DNA from: Aldrovandia affinis
Taxonomy: Eukaryota; Chordata; Actinopteri; Notacanthiformes; Halosauridae
Direction of reading: 5' to 3'
Assembly (NCBI GenBank): GCA_029706075.1
Contig: JAINUG010000011.1
Span: 2,282,501 to 2,346,500 of the forward strand
DNA length: 64,000 bases
Below are positions 36,086 through 47,830 of this stretch, one piece after another. Position 1 is the stretch's first letter, and each line of letters opens with the position of its first letter. Under the pieces are notes generated by a model, which saw only the letters and a list, made by a program, of their open reading frames with translations, was not told the origin of the DNA and ran no database searches. A program made the position numbers and the translations under genes.

Positions 36086-37256
36086 AACAATTTACAGGTT
36101 TTCATCCCTTGTTGGAAATCAGAGATTGGCAGTGTCACTGGAGGGGAGCAGGAAGTCTTTTCTCTCTCCACGTCTGTCTCTCGTAATAGGCTTTGTCCCC
36201 CAGTGACATTTCACTCAGAGGTCTGTTGAGATTTTTCATTGAAATGGTTCAGAGATGGCACCATAAACACTATTTGATAGCCCTTCCTCGATAAGTACAT
36301 CAAGGTGTTTTTATCTCAAACATTCACTATAAATTGTATTAACACATAAGCTATTAAACACCAATTTAATGAGTGCATGTGTATCTTTAATGACAGGTTT
36401 TTAATGTGAAGTTATTTGCTTCCTAATGCTATTAATATACAGTGTGTATGCTGAGTATATACTGTAGCCATGAAAGAATACATGCACGTATATCATTTAC
36501 TTTCCCAAAAAGTGAATGCCTTTAATGATATTCCTACAGCGGCTAACACATTTTTTTGACAGTAAATTGCAAATCTCAAATCTTTTCCACTACACAGAGC
36601 AGGGTCATCTTCTGATAATGTGATACCAAGTATTTTATGTTTACCTGGGCCATTAGGTTTGCAATTTAATGTATTAAAATGCATAAATAGATGCACATTA
36701 CTTTGTGTTGTATAATATGCATTGAAGAATTTAAGAACATTACATTGACAATAGCAATAATGCAGAATATATTTTTATACAGCACATTCATATTGAATAA
36801 CTTTCAAGGTAACCATAGTGTGCTTTATCCTTTAAGAAAGGATTTAAGCAGTCAAATCTTTCCAATACTTTCACAAACTCACTGATCGCAGAAATGAATG
36901 AAACATTTTGTGTAACAATAATATTTTTTGTTTAATTTTACTCAAAGTACAAAGTGCATTGTAGACAGACCCTGAATCTGAGAATTGGTTGATTTCCTTC
37001 AGTGTGACAGATTTACACATCAGCATGCACTGACAGGAATGCAAATAATTTAATTTATATCACAATATGATTAGAGCCTGTACAAATTCATGACTTCTCT
37101 GGACCAGCAGTTCCTTCTCCCAGCATTCTCTTTTAAAGCCTCTTGTTAAGCAATCATCCCATTGCAGTACATTAATCATCTGAAATAAATGCAAGTAAAA
37201 CTTCTAATCATATGGATTGACTTTGAAGTAAATGTGTGTCAATACTTTATCACTCA
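36086..37256. other. Non-coding stretch, no gene recognised
   Basis: AT-rich with short open frames only. No repeat ends or coding motif were seen up to the L2 tail. Confidence 0.5.
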
Positions 37257-37410
37257 ACATTTTACATTTTTACATTTTAAGCATTTAGCAGACGCTCTTA
37301 TCCAGAGCGACTTACAAGATGTGCATTAATACAAGGTGAGAACAATCAGAGTTAGCGTACAAGATCAGTGCAGTAAAACGGCAAAGGACATCATTGCAGG
37401 CGTCTGCGTA

Positions 37411-38262
37411 TCATACCTGTAACATTGGGAAAGAAAAGGTTAGTGGGTGTTTTTTTTTTTTTTTTTTTGAACAAGTAAACAGTGGTGACGACAGATTGAC
37501 TAGATGGACAGTGTTCAGTGGTAGTGGAGTCTGAAGAGGTGGGTTTTGAGTCTCTTGCGGAAGATTGAAGTGATTCCGCAGTCCTGACCGATTGCGGGAG
37601 GTCGTTCCACCAACGAGGGACCAGGACAGAGAAGAGGCGAGACCGCGGGAGCTGCCAGGCGCCCGGAGGGATGGGGCAGTCAGTCTGCCAGCGGAGGCGG
37701 AGCGGAGGGGTCTGGACGGGGTGTAGGGCGTGATGAGTGACTGGAGGTACGGGGAGCAGTACCTCTGGCGGCTTGAAAAGCCAGCACCAGTGACTTGAAT
37801 CTGATGCGTGCTGTGATGGGGAGCCAATGCAGAGAGGAGAGTAGAGGGGTGACGTGGGTGAACTTTGGCTGGTTGAACACCAGGCGCAGCAGCAGCGTTC
37901 TGGACTAGTTGCAGTGGCTTGATGGCACAGGCCGGAAGGCCTGCCAGCAAGGAATTGCAGTAGTCCAGACGTGAGATCACCAGGGCCTGGACCAGGAGTT
38001 GAGTGGCCTCTTGGGTGAGGAACGGTCTGATCCTCCGGATGTTGTGGAGGGAGAAACGGCAGGTCCGAGAGATCGCTGCAATATGGCTCGAGAAGCACAG
38101 CTGGTTGTCCAGGGTTACCCCAAGACTCCTGGCCGACTGGGACGGAGACACTATAGAGCCTTCCACGGTAATTGACGCATCAATCATCGGGAGTCCTTCG
38201 CTGGGAGGAAGAGCAGCTCTGTCTTCCCCAGGTTCAGCTTCAGGTGGTGGGTAGACATCCAT
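37411..38262 (-). pseudogene. L2 ORF2 C-terminal region
   Basis: Shifted frame continuing the RT: VSPSQSARSLGVTLDNQL, CRFSLHNIRRIRPFL, QLLVQALVISRLDYCNSLLA and LPACAIKPLQLVQNAAA, then a frame change. The alternative frame supplies LSSLHWLPITARIRFKSLVL, FSVLVPRWWNDLPQSVRTAE and the terminal leucine/arginine-rich helix. At least two single-base shifts separate these parts. This region is needed for RNA binding in LINEs. Confidence 0.8.
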
Positions 38263-38969
38263 GCGGAGATGTCAGCCAGGCATGCAGAGATCCGTGCCGG
38301 GATCTGGGTATCAGATGGAGGGAAGGAGAGAAACAGTTGAGTGTCATCAGCATAACAGTGATAGGAAAAACCATGAGCAGAAATAACAGAGCCAAGTGAC
38401 TTGGTGTACAGAGAAAATAGGACAGGGCCTAGCACCAAGCCCTGCGGGACACCGGTAGATAGGGTGCGGGGAGAGGAGAGGGATCCTCTCCAGGCCACCT
38501 GGTAGGACCGGTCAGCCAGGTAGGACTCAAACCATGTCAGCACAGATCCAGAGATTCCCATCTCGACGAGAGATGAGAGCAGGATCCGGTGGTCCACAGT
38601 GTCGAACGCCGCCGACAGGTCAAGGAGGAGGAGGACGGAGCTAAGGGATCGGGACTTAGCGACGTGAAGAGCCTCAGTGACCGCAAGGAGAGCAGTCTCT
38701 GTGGAGTGGCCTGCTCTGAACCCAGATTGGTTGGGATCAAGTAGGTCGTTCTGTAAGAGATGAGCAGACAGTTGATTATAGACAGCCCGCTCTAACGTTT
38801 TGGAAAGGAATGGGAGGAGAGAGACAGGTCGGTAGTTAGAGATGACAGCAGGATTCAGAGAGGGTTTTTGAGGAGGGGGACAACCTGAGCGCATTTGAGG
38901 GAGGAGGGGACAGAGCCAGAGGAAAGAGAGAGGAGTTAATGACATTAGAGACAACGGGAGGATGTCCAT
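38184..38969 (-). pseudogene. L2 reverse transcriptase domain
   Basis: A 261-codon frame with the RT palm complete: NYRPVSLLPFLSKTLERAVY, QSGFRAGHSTETALL, LLLLDLSAAFDTVDH (motif A, catalytic Asp kept), GVPQGLVLGPVLF (usual Ser replaced by Leu), CYADDTQLF (motif C, both Asp kept) and WMSTHHLKLNLGKTELLFL. It overlaps the following C-terminal frame. Unlike the LINE at 16.7-18.9 kb, the catalytic triad is intact. Confidence 0.85.
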
Positions 38970-39560
38970 AGCAATGGACTGGAAGAGGGGGAAGGAATGG
39001 GATCAAGAGGGCAGGTGGTGGGACGGTGGGAGAGAACAAGTTGAAGGATGTCCGAGTCAGGGAGGGGTGAGAAGGAGGACAGAGAGGTGGGAGGTTTAGG
39101 TAGCGGGATGGGAGAGGGAGGGGTAGGGGGAAGGAGTTGCGAATGACCTCAACCTTCTCGTGAAAGAAGGATGAGAAGTCATCTGCGGTTATAGAGGAGG
39201 GGGTGGGGGAGGAGGAGGGGTGAGGAGAGAGGGAAAATGTAGCATAGAGTTTACGTGGGTTGGAAACAGAGGATTGAATCTTAGAAAGGAAGAATGCAGA
39301 CTTAGCAGAGGAGAGGTTAGCGGAGAAGGAAGCCAGGAGTGTGTGGAAGTCAGACAGAGCTGCAGGGGATTTGGATTTTCTCCATTTCCTTTCTGCCGCA
39401 CGCAGCTTCAGACGGTTAGCCCGAATGGAATCGGTTAGCCAGGGGCGGGGCGGAGACGAGTGGGTTTTAGCGGATAGAGGACAGAGTAAGTCAAAGGAGG
39501 AGGAGAGAGAGGAAAGTAGGGGTGGATGATGCTACTTCAGCAGGTAGCTGAGAGAAGGCA

Positions 39561-40619
39561 TCAGCAGGGGGAAGGAAGATAGGACAGTAGCTGACAGGGC
39601 AGCGGGTGAGAGAGAGCGGACGTTGCGACGGACAAGGACAGTGGGAGCAGGTGAGGATGGTTTAGGGACAGAGGGGAGGGGAGGGAGAAAGACAGAAAGG
39701 AATGGTCAGACACATGTAGAGGCGATACCGTAATGTTGGGTGAGGCGCAGTTCCTGGTGAAGACCAGGTCCAGTTGGTTGCCGGCCTTGTGGGTGGATGG
39801 GGATTCAGCCATGGTGAAGTCAAAGGACTGAAGGAGGGGGAGGAATGCAGAGGCCTGGGAGGTCTCTAGCTGCAGGTTGAAGTCCCCAAGGAATAAGACG
39901 TGAGTGCCGTCCTCAGGGAAGGCACTGAGTAGGGCATCCATCTCGTCTAGGAAACTCCCCAGTGGACCTGGAGGGCGATAAAGAACAATGATGTGCAGTT
40001 TACATGGAACAGTGACAGTGACAGCATGAAATTCAAAGGAGGAGGGTGAGAAGTGAGGAAGAGGAACAATACCAAATCTCCACAGGGGGGAAATGAGTAT
40101 ACCTGTCCCTCCACCTCTACCTGAGGGTCGTGGAGTGTGGGAAAAGGTGTAGGCGGCAGAGAGAGCAGCAGGGGTGGCCGTGTTTTGCGGAGTGATCCAG
40201 GTCTCCGTAAGCGCCAGGAACTGCAGGGAGAGTAGTGAGGCCTGGGCCGAGATGAAATCGGCCTTCCGGACAGCGGACTGGCAGTTCCATAGTCCGCCTG
40301 CTACCACCACGTCAACACCGGGAGATCTAGGAGGGTGGATGAGGTTGGACAGATTACGGGTGTGGGTAGAATCTCTCCTTCTAGGCAATCTAGAAGAGGA
40401 GACATGGACTGGGATAGGGAGGAAGCATGTAGTGTTAGATGCAGAGGAGGTAGAACAATAGGGAGATACAAAACTATGATACTCACCGTGCGGCGAGCAC
40501 TCCCTAGCTGGCCCCCCTCGGTGGACTCCTGCAGGTAGACTCCTCCGTCTTTGTCCGCCGAGTCTTCGTCCGGGGAGGCTAGGACGGGGAGGCTGCCGCG
40601 AAAAGCTGCCGCTATCCAC
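39561..40619 (-). pseudogene. L2 endonuclease domain
   Basis: A 352-codon frame. After a basic, proline-rich leader of about 110 residues comes an APE-type endonuclease: NCQSAVRKADFI (start of fold), FLALTETWI (metal-binding Glu), GGGTGILIS, IIVLYRPPGP, FLGDFNLQLE (Asp/Asn active-site pair), LDLVFTR and VSDHSFLSF (catalytic His). In LINEs this enzyme nicks the target DNA to start reverse transcription. All the key residues I can check are present, so this domain alone may be intact, but it is cut off from the RT by frameshifts. Confidence 0.85.
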
Positions 40620-40895
40620 AACTATGGCTGTTAATATAGCCGAGTGATGCTAGGCACTAAGTGGCGAGTGCCACCTGACACATACAACAGTAGGACAAAC
40701 GGCATACCAAATTCAAGTCAAGAAGAAAGTTAGTGTATGCTTGCGGTCAGATATCCTTACTGCTTTGAGAAACTCATCAGCTGAGTCAAAGAACTGTATT
40801 TTCTTTTGCAATAGAATGTTTTTATTCATGTCGGTTTACTACCCTGTCAACATTATTTATTTTATTTATTTATATATATATATATATAATTAAAT

Positions 40896-41287
40896 ACAAT
40901 TTCAGTTCGAGCGGCACGGTGGTGCAGTGGATAGCGCTCAAAAGCGCCTCAAAGCAAGAAGGTCTCGGGTTCGAATCCAGGCCGGGGGCCTTTCTGTGCG
41001 GAGTTTGCATGTTCTCCCCGTGTCCGCATGGGTTTCCTCCGGGTACTCCGGTTTCCTCCCACAGTCCAAAGACATGCACGTTAGGCTAATTGGAGAGTCT
41101 AAATTACCCGTAGGTATGAGTGTGTGAGTGAATGGTGTGTGTGCCCTGCGATGGATTGGCGAGCTGTCCAGGGTGTATTCCTGCCTCTCGCCCGGAACGC
41201 ATGCTGGGATAGGCTCCAGCCCCCCGGCGACCCTGACCAGGAATAAGCGGCTTAGATAATGGATGGATGGATGGACAATTTCAGTTC
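40896..41287 (+). mobile_element. tRNA-derived SINE with 13-bp target-site duplication
   Basis: The 366-base body (40909-41274) is bracketed by the perfect direct repeat ACAATTTCAGTTC (40896-40908 and 41275-41287). The tRNA-like head carries an A box (TGGTGCAGTGG) and a B box (GGTTCGAATCC), the internal RNA polymerase III promoter. The conserved body follows (TTTGCATGTTCTCCCCGTGT, TTTCCTCCCACAGTCC, GGGATAGGCTCCAGCC), and a GGATGGATGGATGG tail ends it. That tail is shared with RTE-type LINEs, whose machinery probably mobilised it. The intact duplication and promoter boxes suggest a fairly recent insertion. It inserted next to an AT-dinucleotide tract at 40871-40889. Confidence 0.9.
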
Positions 41288-42594
41288 ATTCATTCAAAAT
41301 ACATCCACATGCAAACTAAAACAACATGCCTTCATCCACACTACACAGCTGGGATTAAAATAGCTGTATGAGAAGACACTTTGCTATACAGTCAGTGTAT
41401 TTTAAACCAAAAGAGGACTTTAAGTTAGGCCCACTTTCTGTTAAGTGGAGGGACTGCATCTGAGCATTCAGCTAAGGTAAGTTTAAGATTAAACTAGTGT
41501 ATATGAGTGTTCTCCCTTTTGAGTTATGATTGTTAATGTGCTGAAACTTGTCATTGTAAATAATGGCTACTGGAGACATTTGCGTTAAGATCATTTTATA
41601 AATAACCAAGAGAAAATGATTGGGTGTTGTGCAATTGTGTTCCGCAAATATAGACATAAAAGCTTTTTTAAAGTTATTTCATGATTAATTCAAATAAAAA
41701 TTGGTCATTTTTAAAATGTGGTTTGTTAAATGACTGAATTAACACAGCAGATGGCCGTTCATGTCATTTCAAAAGCGTTTTGTTTTGCATATACACGTGG
41801 GAAACTCACAGGTGTGGGTTGAATGTTAAATGTTGTTAAATGTTCAATAAATGTATTGCCTTTTCAGGCATTTGTTTTGTATTTCAGAGCCTCATGTTCA
41901 CATAAAAACAGTAGATATGACATCACATTTAACACTTTACACAGTTAATAAAGTGCTATTGTGAGTTTAAAGGTCTGATGCTCCTGGGCACAAACAAGCC
42001 AGAAAATGTGAAAAGGGCCATCTACAATTCTTAAAATCGAGTGTGGCGGGAGTTGGGTTGTAGTGTGAGGGAAGGTTTATCAGACTCCGAAGAGGCCCCT
42101 GTGAAGCAGCCGGGAAGATGATAGGGACAACGCTCATTAAAGCAGGCCGGGTGAGGATTAACAAGAATCAAACGGTGAGTTACTGGAGCCCCAGGGCGAC
42201 AACAAAATCAGCAGATAGTGTTGGTTCACCATGAAAGACTGATCTTTTGCCAGGATTACTCACTGCCAGGGGGCAAATCAATGTGCCAATTAAAGCTGTG
42301 CAATCGCAAGCTGACATCATCTGTGGGCCGCAAAAACAAATACTGCGGAACCTCTTATCAAGACATTAGGGCATTGATTTACACTTCATTGCTGATTGAA
42401 AGGACAATGGAGGAATTCATTGTTCTAGTGTCAGAAAGCTACTCTATGTTTTTCATGAAGGTAATCAGTTGATAATACCCATGCTGATGACCCCCCCCCA
42501 CACGCACGTTATCGTGTCGTGAAGGCTATTACACCCTCTTCAGCAAATTATACTTTATAGCTATAAATACATTGACAAATCATCAATATTTATA
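41288..42594. other. Non-coding stretch, no gene recognised
   Basis: AT-rich apart from a moderately GC-rich patch near 41970-42200 that has no recognisable coding pattern. A run of C followed by CACACGCACG lies at 42492-42507. No element ends were seen. Confidence 0.45.
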
Positions 42595-43135
42595 CCATAA
42601 TAATCTGACCCAATGACTCCCAGGAGATGGCTTCCCATACCATAACAGATTCACCACTGTGTTTAACCACTGGGAACAGGCAATGTGGGTTGAATATGGG
42701 CTTCCTTTGACTTTCTCCAAACATAAACCCATCCAGATGTAGGAAAAAGAGTAAAAGACGGCTCATCAGACCATATTACTTTTTTCCACTGCGCAGAGGT
42801 CCAGGTTTTTTGCTCATTACACCAGATTATGCATTGTTGCGAACTGACCTTGGTTACAAGCAATTTCCGAATGGCCACCATGTCATAAATATTAGCTTTG
42901 TGAAGCTCACAGCGTGCAGTTTTTGTTGAGACTGGGTCACAGAGGTGAAAAATGAGTTCTGTGGTCATTTTTGAGGCCATTGTTTTTTGGCTTTTAGCAA
43001 CTATCCTGTTAAGCGTTCTGAGCTTTGACTTGTGACCACTGCTCTTTGCTGATGCAGTTTTTCCTTGTTTAGGGTATGCAGTCATAATTTTTTATGCTGT
43101 TCCCCTTGACACATTAAACAGTTTGACCATTATGA
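42595..43135 (-). pseudogene. Tc1-like transposase fragment (N-terminal half)
   Basis: Minus-strand frame with MVKLFNVSRGTA, a stop, then MTAYPKQGKTASAKSSG and KLRTLNRIVAKSQKTMASKM (paired-like DNA-binding helices), DPVSTKTARCELHKANIYD, and KVIWSDEPSFTLFPTSG, which holds the first catalytic Asp. It breaks down at the VMVWG region. The second Asp, the third catalytic residue and both terminal repeats are missing. It belongs to a different Tc1 family from its neighbour at 43.1-44.2 kb. Confidence 0.8.
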
Positions 43136-44203
43136 GAGAAATTGAACCTTTGTTTTGAAGTCAAATTATTCAGAGAAAAAAATCCTTATCAAAAAATTTA
43201 AAAGTTTCTCAAAAATATGTGCGTCACACTTATTGGCTCCCCTGCTTTTAATACTTTGCGTACCCTCCCCTTGCCAAGATAACAGCACTGAGTTTTATCC
43301 TATAATACTTTATGAGGTGGGAGAACACATAGAAGGGATCTGAGACCATTCCTCCATACATTATGTCTCCAGATCCTTCAGAGTCCACGTTCCTCGCTTG
43401 TGGACTCTCCTCTTCAGCTCACCCCACAGATTTTCAATGGGGTTTATCTCAGGGGACTGAGATGGCTATTGCAAAGGTTTGATTCTATGGACAGTGAACC
43501 ATTTTTGTGTGGATTTGGAGGTATGCTTTGGATCATTGTCCTGCTGGAAGATCCAACCACGACCCAGGTTTAGCCTCCTGACAGAGGTAGCCATATTTTG
43601 ATGTTAAATCTCCTGGTACTTGATGGAGTCCATGATGCCATGTATCCTAACAAGGTTCCCAGGGCCTTTGGAAGGTCCTCAAAACAGTCAAAAATCGGAC
43701 ACAAACGGGATTCTCCAGGCAATCCAATCAATACACGAATCAATCCAAAACACAACTTTCACTTTCCTCTATACTCCTCCGTGCTTTTCCCTTCCGGTAC
43801 TTCACACCGTTGTAGGACCCAGGTGTCTTTTATTTCCCACTGGGATTACTGAAACTGTGCATCAGGAGCGTATGCAGACAGCCCCGGATTTCCCATTAAG
43901 GTGCAGGGTGGAGCCAGCGGGCTGCGATATAACGCCCCTCAACAACCACTCCTCTCCCTGTCTCCGGGCGGCTGTCACAATATATACATGGGAATATACT
44001 TTATTTATTGATTTTGTTCATAAGAATTTCTAAAAAGAAAGAAAAACTTTGAAAAAAATTCTTTGAATAATTTGACTTCAATTAAAGGTTAGATTTATCT
44101 CATATTTTGAGTGTAAGATCAAGCTGATTAACAACAAAGACATTTTTCCACAGCTTTTTTTCTTCATCTTTACCAAAGGTGCCAATAATTCTGGAGGGCA
44201 CTC
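43136..44203 (-). mobile_element. Tc1-like transposon remnant with one terminal repeat
   Basis: The 5' terminus lies at the right: CTCCAGAATTATTGGCACC, with the outer bases next to TA at 44204-44205. Reading leftwards: AT-rich leader, an unrelated insert (43680-43985), then the transposase C-terminal half ([34 protein letters not shown]), with a stop after the LQ. A second copy of the inner repeat word TTGAAGTCAAATTATTC lies near 43156 in inverted orientation, indicating long inverted repeats. The left outer terminus is lost. Not functional. Confidence 0.75.
43680..43985 (-). mobile_element. LTR-like fragment inside the Tc1 remnant
   Basis: On the minus strand it starts TGTGACAGCCGCCCGG and holds GGAAATAAAAGACACC as a poly(A)-like signal. 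This LTR-like texture is foreign to the Tc1 sequence on both sides. No CA end or target duplication could be fixed, so the identity is tentative. Confidence 0.35.
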
Positions 44204-44205
44204 TA

Positions 44206-44898
44206 TGCCCAATTAAAAAATATTGATGCATGTATTTAGCTATGTCACCTAGTGACAGTGCTTACACATTTCCAGAGAAAGATCTTCTTCAGAGTACTCT
44301 GACATAGTCCTTGAAGAGGACATTGAAACACTTAATATGAGCTGGCTGAGTAAATGCATACAAAAATTGCAAAAGCTTAAGGTTAGATTATATTTGTAGA
44401 GTTGTTGACATTTTCATTAAATTAACTACTTAAAGATTTATTGTTTGCATTTGGTAGGAGTCATAGACATTATTTTCACCTTAATTCAGTTACATTTTAT
44501 AGGATGTTTAACCCATGGCACTGGAGTTGTATTATAGTGCCTGGTAGGGCTGCACATTCTATTTTTACACACAAACAAACAGCTGAACAGGCTTCCTGGA
44601 TTTGCTTACATAACTGGATCTGGAGCCACAGTTATTTTTATTTTCGCAAGAACACATACAACGAGATAAAGAGATCATTCAAGGATACAGTGGGCAACCT
44701 AACATAATGTGACTTGCATGTGGGGGGGGGTTGTTGTTGTGTCTGCTCTGTGGACAAATCACCAGCAGGCCAGACTTCTCTCACAGCATAAATTGGCAAT
44801 GAAATCATGTGTGTGAAATACTAATTTGAGCTCTCAATACTCATGGTGTTCACAGAACTCATTGCAGTTTGTAATCCTGGGCAATGCCTTTCTGGTAC
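44206..44898. other. Non-coding stretch, no gene recognised
   Basis: AT-rich with no motif; the 88-codon frame at 44441-44707 is not recognised. Confidence 0.45.
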
Positions 44899-44899
44899 G

Positions 44900-44945
<46 letters not shown>

Positions 44946-44952
44946 CACACAT
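44899..44952. repeat. (CA)n microsatellite
   Basis: About 26 CA units with a single A interruption near 44930. Confidence 0.96.
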
Positions 44953-46977
44953 ATAAAACCCACTCCCGCTCAGGTTGTATTTGATCGAATCTCATCCAAA
45001 TGACTCGCTATTATCTTTTCTGCGGCTGATTACACCATACAATTTGTCATTCCTCCCCCCCTCCCCCAAGATGTCAAGATAAGACACCTCCCTCGGCATC
45101 TTTCATGTTTTTTGCCAGACGAACATATTGGAAGCCCTCATTTCCTTGTTATTCATGATTTGAAGGATGTTGATTATGTTGTCGCTTTGGGTCTGTTGTG
45201 CAAATAGATTTGCCATTCTTAATAATTCAACTCAACTAGATCCTGTAATTTATCATTATGTCTACACCCAGTCTGCCATTATTGAAAGAAATATATTGAA
45301 TATGACTCAATATATTGCGTGTGGGAGGAGGCATTTTGAATATGAAAAGTCTGTGTATATTTGGGGGTGGGGTGACAGGGGGAACCATTTTGTTTACCAT
45401 GTTACACAGTTATATTTCACTTGACAGATATTTTACTTTCTGTTTCTGGAAAAAGTTAAGTAAGAGACTACTGTACACACAACAATGAAGAGTTTGCAAC
45501 TTTGGTGCCCCTGAAAAGAAATGTTTCCTACAGCCTGTTACATTGAAGCCTGCTTCATTTTAATCTTTGTAACATTGCCAATTCCAACTTAAGCCTGACT
45601 TGAGGTGTGGGGTCCGTGGTGAGGGCACTAAAGCAAACCCACTCAGGGGTACAGATAGCTATTAAGTGTGTACAGGAGAGTTATTGCTATTTGCACTCTA
45701 CTCTGATAGTTTGCACTTGTGTGCCTTCAATCAGTAAGCCATTAAATCAGGCAGTCTAAGTTAATCATTCATTAAATAATTGCATAGATCAATCATTTCT
45801 GGCAATCATTGAAATGGCATTTTGTTCAGTGGCCTTCAAAATTGATTATTGGAGTGCATGCAAAATATGTATAGCATATTGTGTTTTGACATATTCTTAA
45901 ATTCAATGTAACCCACTCATTTCAGTGTTTCAAAAAAATAATCCTGTAAACTATTTCACACCAGGAAGCATATGCACTACTGGCTTGTGGCCCAGTTTCA
46001 GGTCCCCCCCCCCCAAAAAAAAAAAAATTAAAGAATAACTGGCTTCCCTGGGACTGGCTTCTAGCAGTCAGAGTTGTGATGAGAGTCGCCATGGAGTATT
46101 CATCAAGGTCCCTCACAAAGGCAAGACAGGCTGTGCATTTCTATACAGGCCTGACAAAGACAAAAAGCAACAGTTGAGCTGATTACAAATCAACCTCATA
46201 TGCAGTTAGGCTGCAGCTGTCCATGGCCCTGAAGGTCTCCCATGCTTTGTTAAACAGCAGGAAGCACTGACAGTGGCTAAAGAAGTGGAGCTGCCCTGTT
46301 AGCTTCTTCCCCACCCCTCCCGGCATTACATGTGTCCACATTGAAAGTGCAAATCTAATGTGAAATTTTACAGTGCATGAAATGTATCAACCTCCAGGAC
46401 ATATAATTACAATATAACAGTATTACATTAAAGCATTTTTGCCTTGATTGGAAGTTTTTTTTTAAATTATTGTAATAAAACTTTTTTTCCATCTTAAACT
46501 GCCCTTGTCACTGAGATATATATGGCATGTGAAGTAACATTAGGGACATTTTTGACCCCATAACTACATTACGTTAATACCATATTGTATTGTAAAGTAA
46601 AGTACACTTGCGGATCAGAGCTCAGAAGTCTGGCCTCATTAGTTGGCAGCAATCTATTCCTCCCACTCACTAGTGTCTCTCAATAAAGTGCTGTGGTGCA
46701 TCAGTTTCCTATGCCAATGCATTCTGGCTCAGGTTTTACTTAAAGGGAATTTGAGATAAGTGAGTTTATTTTTTCTCTTTAGAGACTGTTTTTGATTTAA
46801 TGAGACACATGCTTTTTCATTCAAAAATATTTTCTTAAACAGGACACTACAGCCATCCTCAATTGATCACAAAAACAAATCTGAAAATGGATAGTGGATT
46901 GTATCAATGCAACTGAGACATCTGAGACTTTCTATGGTGGTTTTCAGTTGGTTTGCTTGCCTTTCCAGAGCCGAGAA
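44953..46977. other. Non-coding stretch, no gene recognised
   Basis: No coding region or element ends. A C-run directly followed by an A-run lies at 46003-46027. The remainder is AT-rich unique-looking sequence. Confidence 0.5.
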
Positions 46978-47080
46978 CAGGGGTGGGCAAGGAGGGCCAT
47001 ATCTGTTTCTGGATTTCATGCCAACTTCTGCTCTTAATTATTGGCCCAATCAAAATGGAATCAAAATGGATTTAAATGGG
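46978..47080 (+). mobile_element. hAT-type MITE, single end
   Basis: Begins CAGGGGTGGGCAAGGAGGGC and continues TTTCATGCCAACTTCTGC and CTTAATTATTGGCCC, the familiar left half of a fish hAT MITE whose terminus is CAGGGGTGGGCAA. No right end was found, so it is truncated by or beside the Tc1 fragment that follows. Confidence 0.6.
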
Positions 47081-47177
47081 ATTTCTTGCCATGGATCAAC
47101 ACAAAATACACAATAAAAAAAACAACTCAAAGATTTTTCTTAATTAATTACAAATAAAAAACGGATAATTGATTGCA

Positions 47178-47830
47178 TAAGTAGTCAGATGAGTCTTCCA
47201 TTACCCTGTTCTCAACAAGCGGATGAGTGCATGTGTGGCACACGTCAAAGGAAACCTACAGGCCTGAATACTTTTTTTCCCATGGTGAAGGGTTCTGGCG
47301 GCTCTGTTATGGGGTGGGGTGCATTTTCCTGGCATGGGTTAGGTCCATTCAACCCCTTAGAGGGCAAGGTAAATGCCAATAAATATAAAGTCATTGATCA
47401 CCTTCATCCACTATCTATCCTGATGGAAGTGGTCTCTTCCAGGATGACAATGCCCCCGATCCACATGGTGGATTACTAGTGGTCACTGCATGACTGGATG
47501 AGCATGAAAATGATGTAAACAATTTGCATTGGCCATCTGTCACTAGATCTGAACCCAATTGAACACTTATGGGAGATTCTTGAGCAATGTCTGTAACAGT
47601 GTTCAGTGTCCACCACCATCAGCAAAACACAGAATGATGGAATTTCTCATGGCAGAATGGTGTTGCATCACTACAATCCCTCAGTTCCACTCACTTGTAG
47701 AATCTATGCCAAAGCTCATTGAAGCTGTTCCGGTGGCTTGTGGTGGCCCACTGCCCTATTAAAACACTTTATGTTGGTGTTTCAAAGACACATAAAGACA
47801 CTTTATGTTTGTTCAGTTACCTGTATATCC
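47178..47830 (+). pseudogene. Tc1-like transposase fragment (C-terminal half)
   Basis: Starts in the CAGATGAGTCTTCCATTACC region (SDESSITLFSTSG) that contains the first catalytic Asp. It continues with GSGGSVMGWGAFSWHGLGP and a decayed DDN segment, SLDLNPIEHLWEILEQ (third catalytic residue present) and VESMPK, then a VACGGPLPY terminus (active copies end with a G-G-P-T-P-Y type). Several stops and frame changes. Terminal repeats are missing on both sides. Confidence 0.75.

Larger units (their letters stand above)
37257..40621 (-). mobile_element. Near full-length L2/Maui LINE
   Basis: Minus-strand element with all main L2 parts in order: a GC-rich leader, APE endonuclease, linker, RT, C-terminal region, short 3' UTR and conserved tail (CGCTCTTATCCAGAGCGACT in plus orientation, ending in ACATTTTTACATTTT units). 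It is distinctly GC-richer than the surrounding DNA. Frame breaks between endonuclease and RT (about 39.0-39.5 kb) and within the C-terminal region (about 37.4-38.2 kb) prevent a full protein. The tail matches the isolated tails elsewhere in this window, so this family probably produced some of them. No target duplication was found, and the exact 5' end is uncertain. Confidence 0.92.

Noticed and set aside
40174..40538. Plus-strand frames opposite the L2 endonuclease
   Set aside because: Antisense shadows of the L2 coding region with its high GC content.
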